A stretch of DNA of 64,000 bases from Hypomesus transpacificus (lineage: Eukaryota; Chordata; Actinopteri; Osmeriformes; Osmeridae), in the NCBI RefSeq assembly GCF_021917145.1, contig NC_061072.1, forward strand, positions 8,978,311 to 9,042,310. Direction: 5' to 3'. A model generated the notes under the pieces. That model saw nothing but the letters and a program-made list of their open reading frames with translations, was not told the DNA's origin and did not search any database. The position numbers were made by a program, and so were the translations under genes. Positions 1 through 11,811 of this stretch are shown piece after piece; the stretch's first letter is position 1, and each line of letters starts with the position of its first letter.

Positions 1-480
1 TCTCGACCTTGCTTCAAAATACACTGTGGCTTCAAGGAACAGCACTCTCAGCAATGGGAAGGCCAGCCATGGAAAATGTAGACCCAACTAGAAAGATGAG
101 GAAAAAAACGCAGGGGGTGCAATTGATGTGCTCATTCACATCGATGACGCTGACGTGTATTTTTCTTGATGGCTGAAACAAAGTTGCTGTGAGAGAAGAA
201 TTGTCAAATGTGAAAGTGAAAGCATTACTTCGATGAAGAAATGTCAACAGTGCTGTGCAATGGTAAGACTTTTCATTTTCCGGTCATTCACAGTGTTAAA
301 ATATCTGAGTTGAGGCTCTTTTTTTTACCTCTCTGCCTCGCTGAGGGAGTCAAACTTGATGCTAGAAGCACAAATCCAGTGCTGCACTGTCACATGTGTG
401 GCCCCACAGGAAAGGGAAATCTTTTTCTTACATCTACATATAATATCTCACCCAGGTAGGTATGGGGAAGAAGCAGTCCT
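1..480. other. intergenic, no gene seen
   Basis: Reading frames here are short and carry no recognisable domain or splice structure. I see nothing to annotate. Confidence 0.5.
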
Positions 481-690
481 GTGAATGACACAGTGAATGA
501 CACAGTGAATAACACAGTGAATGACACAGTGAATGACACAGTGAATGGCACAGTGAATGACACAGTGAATGACACAGTGAATGACACAGTGAACGACACA
601 GTGAATGACACAGTGAATGACACAGTGAATGACACAGTGAACGACACAGTGAATGACACAGTGAATGACACAGTGAATGGCACAGACGAT
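481..690. repeat. 12-bp minisatellite
   Basis: About 17 tandem copies of a 12-bp unit (gtgaatgacaca) with occasional aac, gac or ggc variants. Because 12 is a multiple of three, the array stays open in several frames and gives repetitive reading frames such as (NDTV)n. These are a by-product of the repeat and not genes. Confidence 0.95.
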
Positions 691-813
691 AACGGCTCTG
701 ACATCTCACCTGACTCCTCCACTATAATAACACCTTGTCTTGCTAATGGTGTGTGTAATGGTTCCCTAGCCCTGTAATCTCTTCTGTCTCTGCCTGTGGT
801 AATGACTTCAACG

Positions 814-1075
814 CAGAGATGGACACATCCTTCACTCAAGTAGAAGTACAGATACTCATGTTTGAAAAGACTCTAAAAGTTAAAGTACTACACCTTTTCA
901 CTCAAATTAAAGTGAAGAAGTATGGGCTTTCACGTGTACTTAAGTAAAAAGTAGTCATTACTACCACTTGTTTTATTGTTTTAGTAAAAGGTTGTCAGAA
1001 AAATAGTGAAATACTGAGACCAGAAAAATCACACAGCAATGAAGTATTTGTACTTCGTTACTTCCCATCTCTGCC
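814..1075. mobile_element. non-autonomous hAT-like DNA transposon
   Basis: The element starts with cagagatgg and ends with the inverted copy ccatctctg. Internal text rich in 'aagtacagatactcatg' and 'acttaagtaaaaagtag' resembles a very common fish short DNA-transposon family. It has no coding capacity. A clear 8-bp target duplication is not visible, so the exact family (hAT-N type) is an inference. Related fragments lie at 1317-1372 and 62766-62945. Confidence 0.6.
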
Positions 1076-1078
1076 ACA

Positions 1079-1316
1079 GTGTAACAACAGTATAATAACA
1101 GTGTAGCAACAGTGTAGCAACAGTGTAACAACAGTATAACAACAGTGTAACAACAGTGTAATAACAGTGTAATAACAGTGTAACAACAGTGTAATATCAG
1201 TATGAAAAAGTGTAATCACAGTGTAATAACACAAAAACAGTGTAACAACAGTGTAACAAAAGTTTAACCACAGTGTTATAACACAATAATAGTGTAATGA
1301 CAGTGTAACAACAGTG
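1079..1316. repeat. imperfect 9-12 bp satellite (gtaacaaca-type)
   Basis: Tandem variants of 'gtgtaacaaca' and 'gtgtaataaca' run for about 240 bases. It sits between two fragments of the same hAT-like repeat and may have expanded within or beside the element. Confidence 0.9.
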
Positions 1317-1372
1317 CAGACATGGCAAAAGTACACACATCCTTCACTCAAGTAGAAGTCAAATTCAACTTT
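1317..1372. mobile_element. fragment of hAT-like short element
   Basis: The text 'catggcaaaagtacacac' followed by 'tcaagtagaag' repeats the interior of the element at 814-1075 and of the copy near 62.8 kb. Only the left part is present. Confidence 0.55.
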
Positions 1373-2576
1373 TATAAAACAAATAAAAATCAATCTTTCT
1401 ATAAATACAGAAACTTCCTGAACACGACACACAAACATTGACACTTTTTTGTAAACATTTTTTATTTTTTCAAACCTTTCGAAACTTTTTTGTTAAAATG
1501 TTTTGCCGTATAGGACAGTAGCCAATGAGATCAGCTGGCTTCTGTTGAATGGTTGACTCTTTTTCTGACAGAAACATGGTAAAAATTGATTTTTTTCTTG
1601 AGGCTATTAGAGTGAGTAGGCTTTGTCTGGGAATGTTCAAATGAAAGCAATGAGTTTACCTAGACACACACACACTAATTACGGTCATGGATGAAAGTCA
1701 CTAGTCTTTTGGTCTTGCGAGGAGTTTTTCTCATCCATTCTCTCTTCGAGGGAATATCTATCTAACAACCTGCCGTCGTGGGAATGAGGCTCCATGACAT
1801 CATACCACTGTGGAATACAGCTCTTCAAGCGCAATCCAAAGGCACCCAGGTATGGTTGAAGGACTGTAACATAAAGACCAACTGTACCATTCTTCAGAGG
1901 CCACAGGATCAAAGCAGAGAACAAAAAAAAAGGTGTTTACCACAGTGGAATCTCGTTTGCCTTTCATTATTCTATTTCCATGAGATATCAAGGTGCCTCA
2001 TGGTGTGTGTACTAAACCACCCCCACCACCATTACCGCCACCTCTCCCTAAATAGACCCCTTTTACCTACGCCCAGCCGAGCATGGCAGCATGGCAGCAA
2101 CTGTGTTTGATTGTCTGTGGGCCTCCATCCTGTCTGCCTCTAGTCTAATCCCCACAGCCGTGTGCAAAACACTCATAAGCGCTCTCCTCAAAAAAAATAT
2201 ACAACAGGATCAACTTTTAAAAGGACTTGCAGTCCTCTGTCGTACAGTCGGGTGATTGATAGCTGGTGTTGTGACAAATGGGCTTCCATGGCAGCAAACT
2301 TTTGTTCAGTTGCTGCTGCATGACTGAATACATGCTTGCTATACAGTTTGGAAAGGTTTGGTGGATTTCTTCACTCAGGTTCTCTCGGGTGAGTATTGCC
2401 TAAGGATTTGCATTCTAACATGTTTGGTCTGTGCCTATCCACGGCACGCATCCACACCTTCACAGTGAGTTACAGCTGACAAACTGCCACGCCCATGTAA
2501 AACAAAAACAACATAAAAAAGGCTTTTACTATGTCTAAAATAGGAATTTGCTGTGCAAAACTTTGGCCCAGATCCG
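1373..2576. other. intergenic, no gene seen
   Basis: Unique-looking sequence with only short reading frames. No splice-supported exon or RNA gene was recognised. Confidence 0.45.
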
Positions 2577-3117
2577 GAAGGGAGAGAGGAGAGACAGCAG
2601 GGAGGAGGGGGAGGAGGAGAAGAAGAAAGGAGGAGGAAGAGAGGAGTGAGTGAGTGAGTGAAGGAGGAGGGGAAGGGGGGGGGTCGCTTCCTGTCGCCAT
2701 TCCTTCCCTGCCCACATAGACAGAGGAGGGAACCATGGGCGGACTGCAGGCCACATGACATTCTGGGTCTCTCTGCTCTCCTCTGCGTGGAGTGATGTGT
2801 TCCTCCCCCTCTCCCTCCCTCCTCCTGCCCTTCAAAGCTTCGACATGTCATCTCTCACCACAAAAACAGAGGTGGGAAGACTCACTGGCGCTACCGCTGC
2901 CTCAGGGTGTCTGGCACTAAAGCTGCCTGCAAATACAGCAGGGAGAGGAGGAGGTGGAGGAGGAGTGAAGAGAGAGAGAAAGAGATAGAGTGAGACAGAG
3001 AGAGAAAAGAGAAAAGCGAGAGAGAAAGAGAGACAAGGGAGGGAGCAATGAATGTGTTACAGTGCACACAAGTGTGTGTTTTGTGTGAGAGGCAGAGATA
3101 GAATACAGGAGAGGAGA

Positions 3118-3171
<54 letters not shown>

Positions 3172-3172
3172 T
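2577..3172. repeat. purine-rich tracts and (GA)n microsatellite
   Basis: Two purine-rich blocks, about 2577-2690 (GGA/GAG mixtures) and 2945-3172 (mainly GAGA), flank more ordinary sequence. The second ends in a near-perfect GA run around 3115-3172. Reading frames of Ser/Leu or Arg/Glu repeats here are artefacts of the repeats. Confidence 0.85.
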
Positions 3173-5955
3173 GGTGTGTGTATGAAACAAGGCCCCATAA
3201 AGCCGTGGGCATCAGAGTGTGTGTGGAGAGAAACTGTTATTAAGGTGGAGAAACGAGAGGAGAGAGATGAGCCCAGTCTGGGTTTGTGACACCGCCTCAA
3301 ACACATGCTGGCTCCAGTTTCTCTGGCTCTCTAACAGACTCCAAGCAGCTGACTGCTGTTTACAGTACGAAGAACGCGGGAAGGGCAGACACAGGACTGA
3401 ACGTGGGGCCCATCACCCCTTCAATACCACAAAGACCATGATCACATCTTTTAAAGTTGAACAAATGGAATGGTATAATTTGCAGTGAAAATAATGCAAT
3501 TGTAATGAATCTTAAAGCCTGCAATTGTTTGAGTCAACCCTGCTTCAAATTCACTACACAGACACTGTACAGTGTTTATTGTCAGTTAAAACATGTTCTG
3601 TACAGTGGATGGCTCTGCTTTATGAATAGATGACTTGAGGCCAAATGCTTGCAGCTGGGATACCACTAAATTTGTAGATTGATCTGAGGTGCAATTATGC
3701 ACTTGGCTTTTGAACTCCTGAGGCTTTGGGAATGAATTGGTGATTGGCCCAGGGACAAAAAAAGCATATTTGGAACCAAACTACGTTGAGCCACGAGCCA
3801 GCAACAAGCACATCCCTAGCTGGTCCAATCACGGCCCTTCAGGGACTGAGGGTGTTTAAACCGAGGCAGAGGACCAACCAAAGCAGAGTTCTGAATATGG
3901 TTGACAGACAGTGACACAAAAGACTGAAATCACATTACACATTAGGTTAGCTGACTGATACTACGATCCTTGTGAGTTCTTTGCAGAATCATGTTGTCAC
4001 ATGTGGTGGTGTACATTTAAAAGGCATTAGGGCCTAAACAATTCAACAATTCTCCTCTCAGTCTGCTGCTTCCCTGATGAGTCCCTCAGTGTAGGCCCAT
4101 TTGCGGCAAACACTCTTTTGTGCCACACCACAGACTGTGGGGCTGGGATCAAACCATGTGATTATTACATTTTTGATGTCTGCTTTTGGACAGCAATAGA
4201 CATGTGGTGTGGGGTGCCAGTTGTTGTATAGTCTGTTTGACTTTTAAAATCTAATACAGCACATAATCTATGTAAATAATCATGTGGTTCATATTTAAAA
4301 CCTTTCAGGACTGAAATGACAGTCAAGAGGAGCATTACCAAACAGTACCTGTATTTGCACTTCTTACAAAAAGCAAAAACTTGATATTTCTCAGTCTGTT
4401 TGATCTTATCTTATCTCAACAAGTCAAATAACAAAAGACAACAATGTTTGTGTTTGTGCCGCTCCAGAGAACCTTGGCTTGATGTTGTAACTCATAGCAT
4501 GGGCAGTGATAAGGCATGTACTACTGGGTAATGCCTTCAATGTCTTCTGGTGATGACAGCCAGTCCTTATGGTGTGTTTGCATTACAGCTGACTCACAAT
4601 GTTGGCTGTGTAAAGTTGTGTCATTGAGCGTAACAAAACACCAACATTTCCCTCAGAGCGACACAGCATGCAGCAGATAACATCGGTTGATGAGATAACA
4701 ATGTTCTTTTTAATGGGTTACGCCTGCATGCATGTGTTTGTTTATGTGTTCAGTGCAACTACGTCGACTTCACAAGTGCATGGGCCAGTCTGTGAAGACA
4801 CAAGAATATCTGGTGCTTGTCACGCAGTAAGTCACTTCCAGAACATTCTCCCATGCAGTGCCCGCCCCGGTCTTTCCCAGGGGTGGCAAGGCCTGCGGCG
4901 GTCTACACCACGTCTGGCCAGCTCTTTTCCCCCAACGAGAGCCACATGGGAAAAGGAGAAGCAGGTCCATGGGACAGCCCAGGCCTGGCCAGCCTGCACA
5001 GCCAGACAGCAGGGTTTCTCTCTGAAACTCAGAGCCTCAAAGAGACTCATTTATGGCTCTCCAGAGGAACCACGAAGAAGTGCCGGAGGGCACCAAACGA
5101 GAAAAACAACTTGAGGAACGAGAGATCGAGGCATCGGAATCAACTCAGAGAGTGAAAATCTACTAGGATAATTTATGGCCCTGTGCAGACTAGTCGCAAC
5201 GCCCACCATTGTACAGGAGAGATACTTGTCATGCTAAATGTCTGGGTTGTATTGGACCATAAGCTATAGCGAAATTAATGTTTGGTGATGGTTATGTAAT
5301 GGATACCTGTAATCAGCCACATGCATTCCGATTTGTATTAGCAATATCAGGGACAGGGTCATTGTTTCTATTGTCTATTGATTGTGTCTAGTAGCACCTG
5401 AACAAGTCCAGGTATAAAACTAGAAGATCTTTAGACAGTGGAGTCTGGAAATGATCATCTTCCAACATACTTCAGTCTTCAACCCAAACAATCTGCTGGA
5501 ACAGCCACATTAAAACACAAATATGAAATAAAATACATATGAAAAACATACTTTGTTACTGACCAAGACATCCCTTACTAAATGTTGTTACCTGAATTCG
5601 ATAAACTGCATACTTTTAGATAATAGTAACAGATAAATTGCTTAACACTACAATGGTCGTTTCAATAACAAACACGTATAAATAACATCTGAAAGAGGTT
5701 AAAAGATGCAAAACATATTTGATCTAGAAAACTCAAATCAGAGGAGAAAACACTACTGAGCGGCTTTTCAAAGCTTTAAATGTTTGACAAGACTGTCCTC
5801 CAGTGGATTAAGGCAGAAGTTCAGGTGTGTTCATCAACAATCACTGCAACTGTTGGCAAATAGAGATAATGGCTGAATAATGTAACTATCTGGCAATACG
5901 AACAAATGTCTATAAAGAACAAAAAAAAACATAAAAGCATATTACTGCTAATGGT
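3173..5955. other. intergenic, no gene seen
   Basis: The part at 4850-5100 is GC-richer and has overlapping open frames of 112 and 148 codons. They have no family resemblance, no splice sites that extend them, and open frames on the opposite strand as well. I do not support a gene. Confidence 0.4.
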
Positions 5956-5961
5956 TTTATT
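5956..5961 (-). terminator. poly(A) signal of the unrecognised 6-8.5 kb gene
   Basis: AATAAA on the minus strand lies a few bases past the stop codon of the gene that ends at 5968. The implied 3' UTR is very short. Confidence 0.5.
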
Positions 5962-5967
5962 AAAATG

Positions 5968-8552
5968 TCAAATGAACAATAAATCAAGGAGCTCAGATGT
6001 CCTTCCTGAGTGGAGATGAGATGGCGCAGACATCCATGTCCTCATTGGACATGTTGCAGCAGCAGGCCAGCCACCTCCGTCTCCCCCTGCCTCCTCCCCA
6101 GGCTTGGCCCCGCCCTGGGACTCAGAGGAGGAGCTCAGGTCAAACTGGGTGGCTGAGCGGGACAGCCGAGGCTGGAGGTGCCCCAGGAGGTTAGACACCA
6201 TGTTGGCCACCATCAGACATCTGTCCTGATCCTGGGAGAAGGCCACAATCCCCAGGGACTGACCTGAGAACTTCTTGCAGTACTCCGCACAGATCTTCTC
6301 AGCCATGGCACTCTTGTCAGCAGAGTTCTTTTGCTTCGCCAGCTCCTGACGGAAGGTTCTGCTCTTGTGAGATCTGGCCACAATGTTCTGGACTAATGTG
6401 CAAAGCTGACCAGCCAGAGAGAGGAACTTGGCCACCAGATCTTCTCCCAGCTCCTCAGAGGCTGGGTAGAGCTTCTCCAGGAACCTGATGATGATGTGTT
6501 TGAGGACCATGTCAGGGTCTGTGTTGAACTGACACCGCTTGGGGGATTCTTCCTCCTCGTTATCCTGGTTCAGTTTGTCCTTCACCTTCATGAGCTCCCT
6601 GACCATCTGCTGGGCTATCTGCCTGGACAGCAAGTTGGCTCTGGCAGACAAGGCAAACTGTAGGACGGTCTTGGTGCCTGAGAACTGGTGAGCACAGTTG
6701 TGGATGTTGGTCACCATGGTGAGGATATCCTCGAGGTCCAAGTGCCGGGTGACCTCTTCCTTGTTCTTTGTGACCTTGACCCCAGACTGAGTCAGCTGGT
6801 TCACCACGTCGTCCATCAGGGGCCAGTCATGCAAGTCTATGACCTCTTTCCCCATCTTTCCATCGTACGCCTGGATGACAGCCAGACCCAGGATATTCTT
6901 CAGGGTGTCTGAGTGCACCACCAGCACCTCAGGCTTTCTGGGAGCAGCTCTGCTCCTATTGGCTCTGGTCTCAGACAGCCAACTGTTGACAGAGCCCACT
7001 GAGATGAAGTCTGAAGGGGCTTCAAACAGCCTCTGGACCTCGACGGTCACAGCTCCAGCGATGGTGCGAATCAGTTTGGAGCTCATGGCGGACTTGGCCC
7101 TCCTCAGCTCCTTCGGGGTGCCGAGACGTCGGAGCTTGGTGAGGAGGGAGTGCCCCAGACGGAGCCCTGTGGCCCGGGAGTAGTGAACCTGGGGGGCGGA
7201 GCTCTTCAGAGCTTCCGGCAGCTTCTCTAGCACAGCCAGCACTATGCTCACGCACGTGTCACTCAGACCCATGCAGGCTCTATCACAGGGACCCACAGGG
7301 GGCCACAAGCCCTGGAGCAGTCGGGGGACCAGGTCCAGCACCACCTCAGAAGTGCTGCTCGGGTTTGAGCTCGGCTGGAAGGTCAGACTGCGAGAGATGT
7401 TCCTCAGAGCTCTCTGAACCTCATCGCGGATCTCCGGGTTGCTAGAGTAAGACACAAGTCAGATCATTATGCACAAACAAACCATTACACGTCACATGGC
7501 TGTAGGTTATGAACACATGCAGTCAAGCGTCACAACAAGAGTGTGTGGAATGAACAGAGCAAGAGAAATCTAGAAAAACTGCTGTGTGAAATAACGTTGA
7601 ATAACATACAGGACATGAGCCTAGCCCATCAAGTGAAAGACACTCACAGGTAGGAGAGGTCAGTGGAGCCTAGTGACTCGACAGGCATGCTGAGGTCATT
7701 CATCAGCTCTCTGGCAGCCTGGAACTCCATGTCTCGCATCATGAGATTGGTATTCACCCGCCACGTCTGGAACAAACAGATAGGACAATTAGAGTGACCT
7801 ACAGCTGAGAATGAATGATGAAAGCTCAGAGGCACAATTACACAATCTGATACAGGGAGGCCATGTAATCACTGTCGGTGTGTCTCTTTTATACAGTCTC
7901 TGCTTTCTAGTCGTACCACATAAGCAAGGTTGTTCCCTTTCTGTGATGGTGCCTTCCTGAGTCTTCAAGTAAAAAAAAAAAAAACTAAATTCCTCTACAA
8001 TTTAAACTGATTTGCAGTTCAGGAAAGATTGTAGATCTGCATGAGGCTTTGTACACTGACCTCTCTTGGTTCTTGCTTCTCTGAAGCACGAGATAGTCGC
8101 TCATGTCCTCCACGGTGATGTAGGGAGAAGCAAGCCCAGCCGCACTCTGACTCTGGAGCACCAAAAACTGCTTCACCAGCTTTTTCTGCAGGGCGAGTCA
8201 GAACCGACGAGGAATGTATCTTAACTGCATTTTGAAGATGAGACACGTAATGTGTCACACAATAATTGAAATACTTTGACACAAAAGGATTTGTTAGATG
8301 TGTAAGTAGTACATCAAGTCGTAGACTGAGTGTTGTATTAGTTTATAATACCTGCTGGTTGAAGTAGACGTCATTCCAGCACAACTTTACATTGCTTTTA
8401 TATTCCGTGCACAAACTGAACATCTTGATTTAGGAGAAAAAATGTATTCGTATTTATTTTGTATTATGCCTACAGATAAATACTAAAATCTATTTATCGA
8501 AAACGCTTACCTGTAAGCGTGCAGGATCGATCACGGATCTTGTGTTGCCCAT
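5968..8552 (-). CDS. unrecognised 623-aa protein, six exons
   Basis: I do not recognise the family. Exons read on the minus strand are 8511-8552, 8352-8423, 8061-8185, 7917-7956, 7648-7766 and 5968-7441; all phases agree and the sum is 624 codons. The 40-bp fourth exon is too short to stand out alone but is needed to keep the frame, and it has a T-rich acceptor. The start ATG lies in a good context. The protein opens MGNTRS, which fits an N-myristoylation signal (Gly2, Ser6). The large last exon (about 490 codons) looks mainly helical and Leu/Lys/Arg-rich, with no signal peptide or membrane segment. A Glu-rich patch (NEEEES) lies mid-protein and a Gly-rich patch near the C terminus. No catalytic motif is obvious. 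Part of exon 6 has antisense open frames, which I treat as shadows. The gene stands alone, about 3.3 kb from tac4. Confidence 0.8.
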
Positions 8553-11500
8553 GGTGAGTGTATATTTGTGTGTAATTAATGCTATAACTGACTGCAAATC
8601 AAGGTAATCTTTTGAGTTTGGCGCAAATGAATAAATTCTGCGAAACACAACATTCCATCTCAATACTTTAAAACCAAACATTCCATCTCCATAGAAATAA
8701 ATGATACCTTCGAATGATTAGTTTGTGTTTAAAAAACAAAAATAAATATAACCATTGTTAGTTTCACTCATAATCATAATACACAACTTAAGAAGCAGTT
8801 TCTCGAAATGCGCCCCGGGTGCACATGTCAATTTAGCATGCACGTTGCACTAGACCCCGATCTGAAGTGATTTTGGACATTTGGACCCACACTAATCAAG
8901 TTTAGGGTTCATAAAGACATGCTGAGATGGGTCACAAAATCACAATCCAAATATCACAGTTTAACGTTACATGTCGACTTCAACACGGCATTAGTATACA
9001 GATGGAAGAAAATCCAGGAGCTTAACATCCAATTATTTAATAGGAATAGGCCTACAAAGTAATACAACTCATGAGTCTGACATTTTTTGAGTGATCCCCT
9101 TTGATATTTCGCTCAGAAGACTCGACTCGAGCACTTGAAGATGTGTTGTGTTGAACTCAGGTCACATTCATGTCACAGTCCATGGCAAATGACACCATGC
9201 TTCTGAAATATTCTTCAATTTCAAACCAATTTCAGGACAGCACACGCTGTCCTTTGGCTGCCACTGGGCTACTGCAGTGACTACACTACCATGTCGGGTG
9301 AATCAATAGAAATGGACAAAGCGAAAGCCACAAATTATCTGAGGTCTTTTGTACGATAAGTTTTTTTCTCTCTATAGCTGGAAAGACATTGTCACTGAAA
9401 TCATGCAGTTTCACAGGTGCCCGGAGACACTCATCTTACGGACAGTCTTTAAAAACCTCCGCATCTCTGTTCAGCAATCTTAGCTCTGCAGCTGTGAATA
9501 GAGAAGAGAAAGTCTCTCACTGAGTTGTATTGAAAGTCTTCAGGAGGGTTTGGAAGAATAAGCCACGAGGAGCACAGTGGGGGCCCTGAGAGAGAGGTGT
9601 CGTTAGCATGCTGCGGTCCTGCGGTGCACATCCTTGTGCACCTGTCTGAAGACTGGACCTTGCATGACTCACCTTATGTCTTGATTTGTCTAAGACCATA
9701 TTAGACTGTATGGATGACATGCGTTGTGGTGACTCATTGATCCCTGTCTATCGAAGCACCCTGTGTTCACGCAGCACTCCACCAATAGGATGGTCCAACT
9801 ACGGATGAGTGGAAATATGAATCCCTTTGTTGCGAGGCCGATTCATATGCAAATTAGGAACCTCTGATTCCTTTTGATTCGCCCCTCCGCATTAGCCGCC
9901 CGTTAGTTTGTACGCACATGAGAACTGTTCGGGTGTAATTGCCTTTCAACTCAAATTGCCCTACGTTTTTGTTGCTTTGTGAAGCACCTGTGTAGGGATC
10001 AAAGCATTGTATGTGCGTGTCAGCCATGTTTTGAGTGGGTGTCCTCAGAACACTCAATTGACGAGTAATTGGCACTCAAAAACTTTCTATGACCGTTATT
10101 GTGCTGGATAAAAAACATCTCACTCGCTACCTTTAATAATAGCTTAAATGATTAAAGTAAAAACTGAGCCTTTAAATTACTAAGTAACAACAAATGATTT
10201 GAAACACAGTAATTGCCCTGTGGATTAAAATGAATCGGGCTTGCCAAAACAAGTTGATTGGAGTCCCTCTTTTCTTTAGTCATTGTGTCATTGAAATGGC
10301 GTTCATTGAATTTGAATGTAATATATCAAAATAATATCAGACGAAACTCTTCCTACATAATTAATATCACTGTGAAGATATTTTTTATGTTTGTGTTTTT
10401 GGGACAGACAAATGCATTCACTTTTTTTTCACATTTACGTGTTATGTTTGTCTTTAGATCTTAAAAACAAGTCAAGGATAACAAGTACTGCTGAACTGCA
10501 GCTGAACATTATCTATATAAATATGTTCACATAATACCCAGGGCTCCTATAAATTGTGTGAGGGGTCATATGTAGCACATCCACCACAGATCTCAAGCAC
10601 AGAAAGAGTCACACTTGGAAATAGTGCTCAGGCCTTAGGTTCATCCATACAGAAAAGTTCTTCAAAGCTTTCTGTGCACTTTCATCTAAGCTGAAGACAC
10701 TTTGAGTGAGTCCTGAGTCCTGAGACATCCTGAGTCTCTGTCACTGCTCTGTATTCACCCCTCTTGATCAACATACATGCTGGTGCAATGGGAAATATTG
10801 ATGCTAGTGAAGCTTCAGGTTCATGTTCAATCAAACTCTGTAAGGGAAAATTAAACAAAGGGGAATTTAAACTAAGCCTACAGTTAATTCATTCATTCAT
10901 CCCAGAAAAGCATTGATACATTCAACAGCTCAAAATGTCTTATGTTTTGTCTTATATATAGGCTATGAATATGACTTGGTGTCATGTCATGTATATATAC
11001 ACATCAAAATGTCCATTATTTATTTCTTCTACTGTTTACCTTTTAAACAGTTAATTATTTGGTTCTCCAGCCACCACATCACTATTGTCAAGTATGTCTC
11101 ACAAGTTAATAGGCTAACAGGAAGAGGAGAGAATGCAGAACAGTAGGTAGTATTTGCTAGACAATGTTCAAAGACCCTGGTGTCTGCTCTTTTCGTCCGT
11201 CTGGCGTCTCATGGTTGTATCAAAGAGAAAACATCAGAAGGTCACAAATGAGGGAACACGTACGTAGTCAGTTAAGGTTTAGGTCAAATTTTTGATAAAC
11301 ATGAAAGAGGCAATCTCTAAGGCAAATATTGCCATGCAAACATCTATATACTGTATGACTTCCTGGATGCTCCTGGCATGCTTCTGTAAATGATGAGGTT
11401 CATAAAGGTCACCAAAATGTCATTTGAATTCACAAATCTGAATTAAGGGCAAAAATAAAAGAAACTGAGAAGAATAAAAACTATGGCCTCAGAATCCTTC

Positions 11501-11811
11501 CTGCTGACGTTCTGCACTTTCTGTGTGTGTGATCATTCACTGTACAAATAGTTTTCTCTTCACAGGGTTATTGAATTAAAAGTTTTTAACAGTATTTCTC
11601 ACCATGTGAAAGTGCGTCATCCTATTGACTGTGACCACGGGGGAGGAGCCTGGGAATTGAAGGTAGAGCCCTTGGTATAATAACCTCCCAAACACCACTG
11701 AGACTGACTGAAGATCTGAGAGCTTGACAGAACATACAAAAACAAATTCTCTCTAAATTCCTAGGATTGTTTCAATATTATTTTCTCTTTTGCAATCGCT
11801 CTTAAACATAA
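8553..11811. other. intergenic between the unrecognised gene and tac4
   Basis: No exon is supported. The stretch holds an AT-rich segment with homeodomain and octamer-like sites near 9840-9960, and a plain upstream region for tac4 with a TATA-like 'tataata' around 11676, about 135 bases before the ATG. Confidence 0.4.

Noticed and set aside
390-839. 149-codon minus frame and overlapping Cys/Ser/Leu-repeat frames
   Set aside because: They are translations of the 12-bp minisatellite, open because the unit length is a multiple of three.
2435-3306. Several frames of 70-140 codons on both strands
   Set aside because: Low-complexity purine/pyrimidine tracts give long Ser/Leu/Pro or Arg/Glu frames; no splice or family support.
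4668-5155. Overlapping plus frames of 148 and 112 codons
   Set aside because: No known domain, frames open on both strands, no Kozak or splice pattern; likely chance in a GC-richer patch.
6839-7255. Antisense and alternate frames within the large exon of the unrecognised gene
   Set aside because: The 495-codon sense frame extends by in-phase exons; the others do not.
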